In this document: positions 14,128 to 14,465 of the stretch, piece by piece | Layout: every line of letters starts with the position of its first letter | How positions within the stretch are numbered: position 1 is the stretch's first letter | Source of the DNA: Clostridia bacterium | Lineage (GTDB): Bacteria > Bacillota > Clostridia > Christensenellales > UBA1242 | DNA length: 14,465 nucleotides | Reading direction: 5' to 3' | Assembly (NCBI GenBank): GCA_017408305.1 | Contig: JAFQUU010000027.1 | Coordinates: forward strand, 1 to 14,465 | Translations under genes and position numbers: made by a program | Notes under the pieces: model-generated | The model's database searches: none | Told to the model about the DNA's origin: nothing | The model's input: the letters and a program-made list of their open reading frames with translations, nothing else

Positions 14128-14465
14128 TTAAGATTTTTGCTCAAAAGAAATTATTTGGTCAAATTTAAGATTTTTTGGTGGTTTTTGGCAAATGTAAATC
14201 AGTGTTTTGTTTTTGCAAAACTGTTCAAGAGATTTGTGGAACTGGGCTTTTGATTTTTCGTCCAAGTCCCTTTCAAACTCGTCTATAATAATTACAGGCG
14301 TGTTTTTAAGAATAAGTCTTGCAAACGCAATCAGTTGTTTTGTGCCTTCAGAAAGTTTTGTTTTGGAAACCTCTGTGTGTGCACCTTTTGGCAGTGCGTT
14401 TAAAACAGGCATAAGGTTTGCTTGTTTCATTGCCAAAACAACCTCTTTTTCTTTGGCAGATGGCC
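14128..14465 (-). CDS. ABC exporter-type ATPase, C-terminal fragment (runs off right edge)
   Basis: The open frame continues past the right edge, so only the last 112 residues are seen. The layout is that of an exporter-type ATP-binding domain. An A-M-K-Q-A-N-L helix and LPKGAHTEVSKTKLSEG lead into the signature helix, where LSEGTKQ replaces LSGGQ-x-Q. ARLILKNTPVIIIDEF is Walker B with its catalytic Glu, and FERDLDEKS is the D-loop. After KTLIYIC the H-loop histidine expected in IAHRLS is replaced by Gln (ICQKPP). The last residues (FDQIISFEQKS) match the usual closing strand. The altered signature and missing switch His suggest a degenerate or specialised site, as in the weaker half of asymmetric ABC pairs. 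Substrate unknown; whether a membrane domain is fused upstream cannot be seen. Confidence 0.85.
   Translation of the reverse strand, partial: PSAKEKEVVLAMKQANLMPVLNALPKGAHTEVSKTKLSEGTKQLIAFARLILKNTPVIIIDEFERDLDEKSKAQFHKSLEQFCKNKTLIYICQKPPKNLKFDQIISFEQKS

Overview
The window looks like a piece of chromosome from an uncultured, low-GC, endospore-forming member of the Clostridia. The evidence is a three-gene germinant-receptor operon (GerA, GerB and GerC families), a Gram-positive-type SecA with a C-terminal zinc motif, strong AGGAGG-type ribosome binding sites and AT-rich intergenic DNA. I see no tRNA, rRNA, CRISPR array, transposase, integrase or clear phage gene. Nine of the fourteen genes run on the minus strand. 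The five plus-strand genes form one block.

Layout, left to right. 70-1742 (-): a two-gene unit for membrane-anchored extracellular proteins, a small Ig-like protein followed by a ComEC-type metallo-beta-lactamase-fold hydrolase, ending in a terminator at 39-65. 1849-5257 (+): a self-contained operon of five tandem paralogous genes (seven related modules). It has a near-consensus extended -10 promoter, tight gene spacing and a closing bidirectional terminator. I recognise no known family in it, and it is the best candidate here for something undescribed. 5261-6563 (-): a four-helix membrane protein with a long Lys-rich tail, and a ferritin-like diiron protein. 6588-10401 (-): the ger operon (A-B-C order, 4-nt overlaps). 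10441-11127 (-): a membrane-anchored protein with two Fn3-like modules. 11308-14010 (-): secA. 14128 to the right edge (-): the C-terminal part of an unusual ABC-type ATPase.

How parts may work together. The ger operon encodes a germinant receptor of the spore inner membrane. Its start region has two overlapping signals: a match to the forespore sigma-G consensus (GAATA-N18-CATACTA), and an 11-bp hairpin plus U-run that can form only in read-through RNA from the upstream gene. This suggests insulation of the operon in growing cells with expression in the forespore, which is inference. The GerC-family protein lacks the usual lipobox cysteine and has a Gly/Ser-rich insert. The five-gene paralogue block is predicted to be cytosolic and constitutively transcribed; its function is unknown. 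No gap between genes exceeds about 180 bases.
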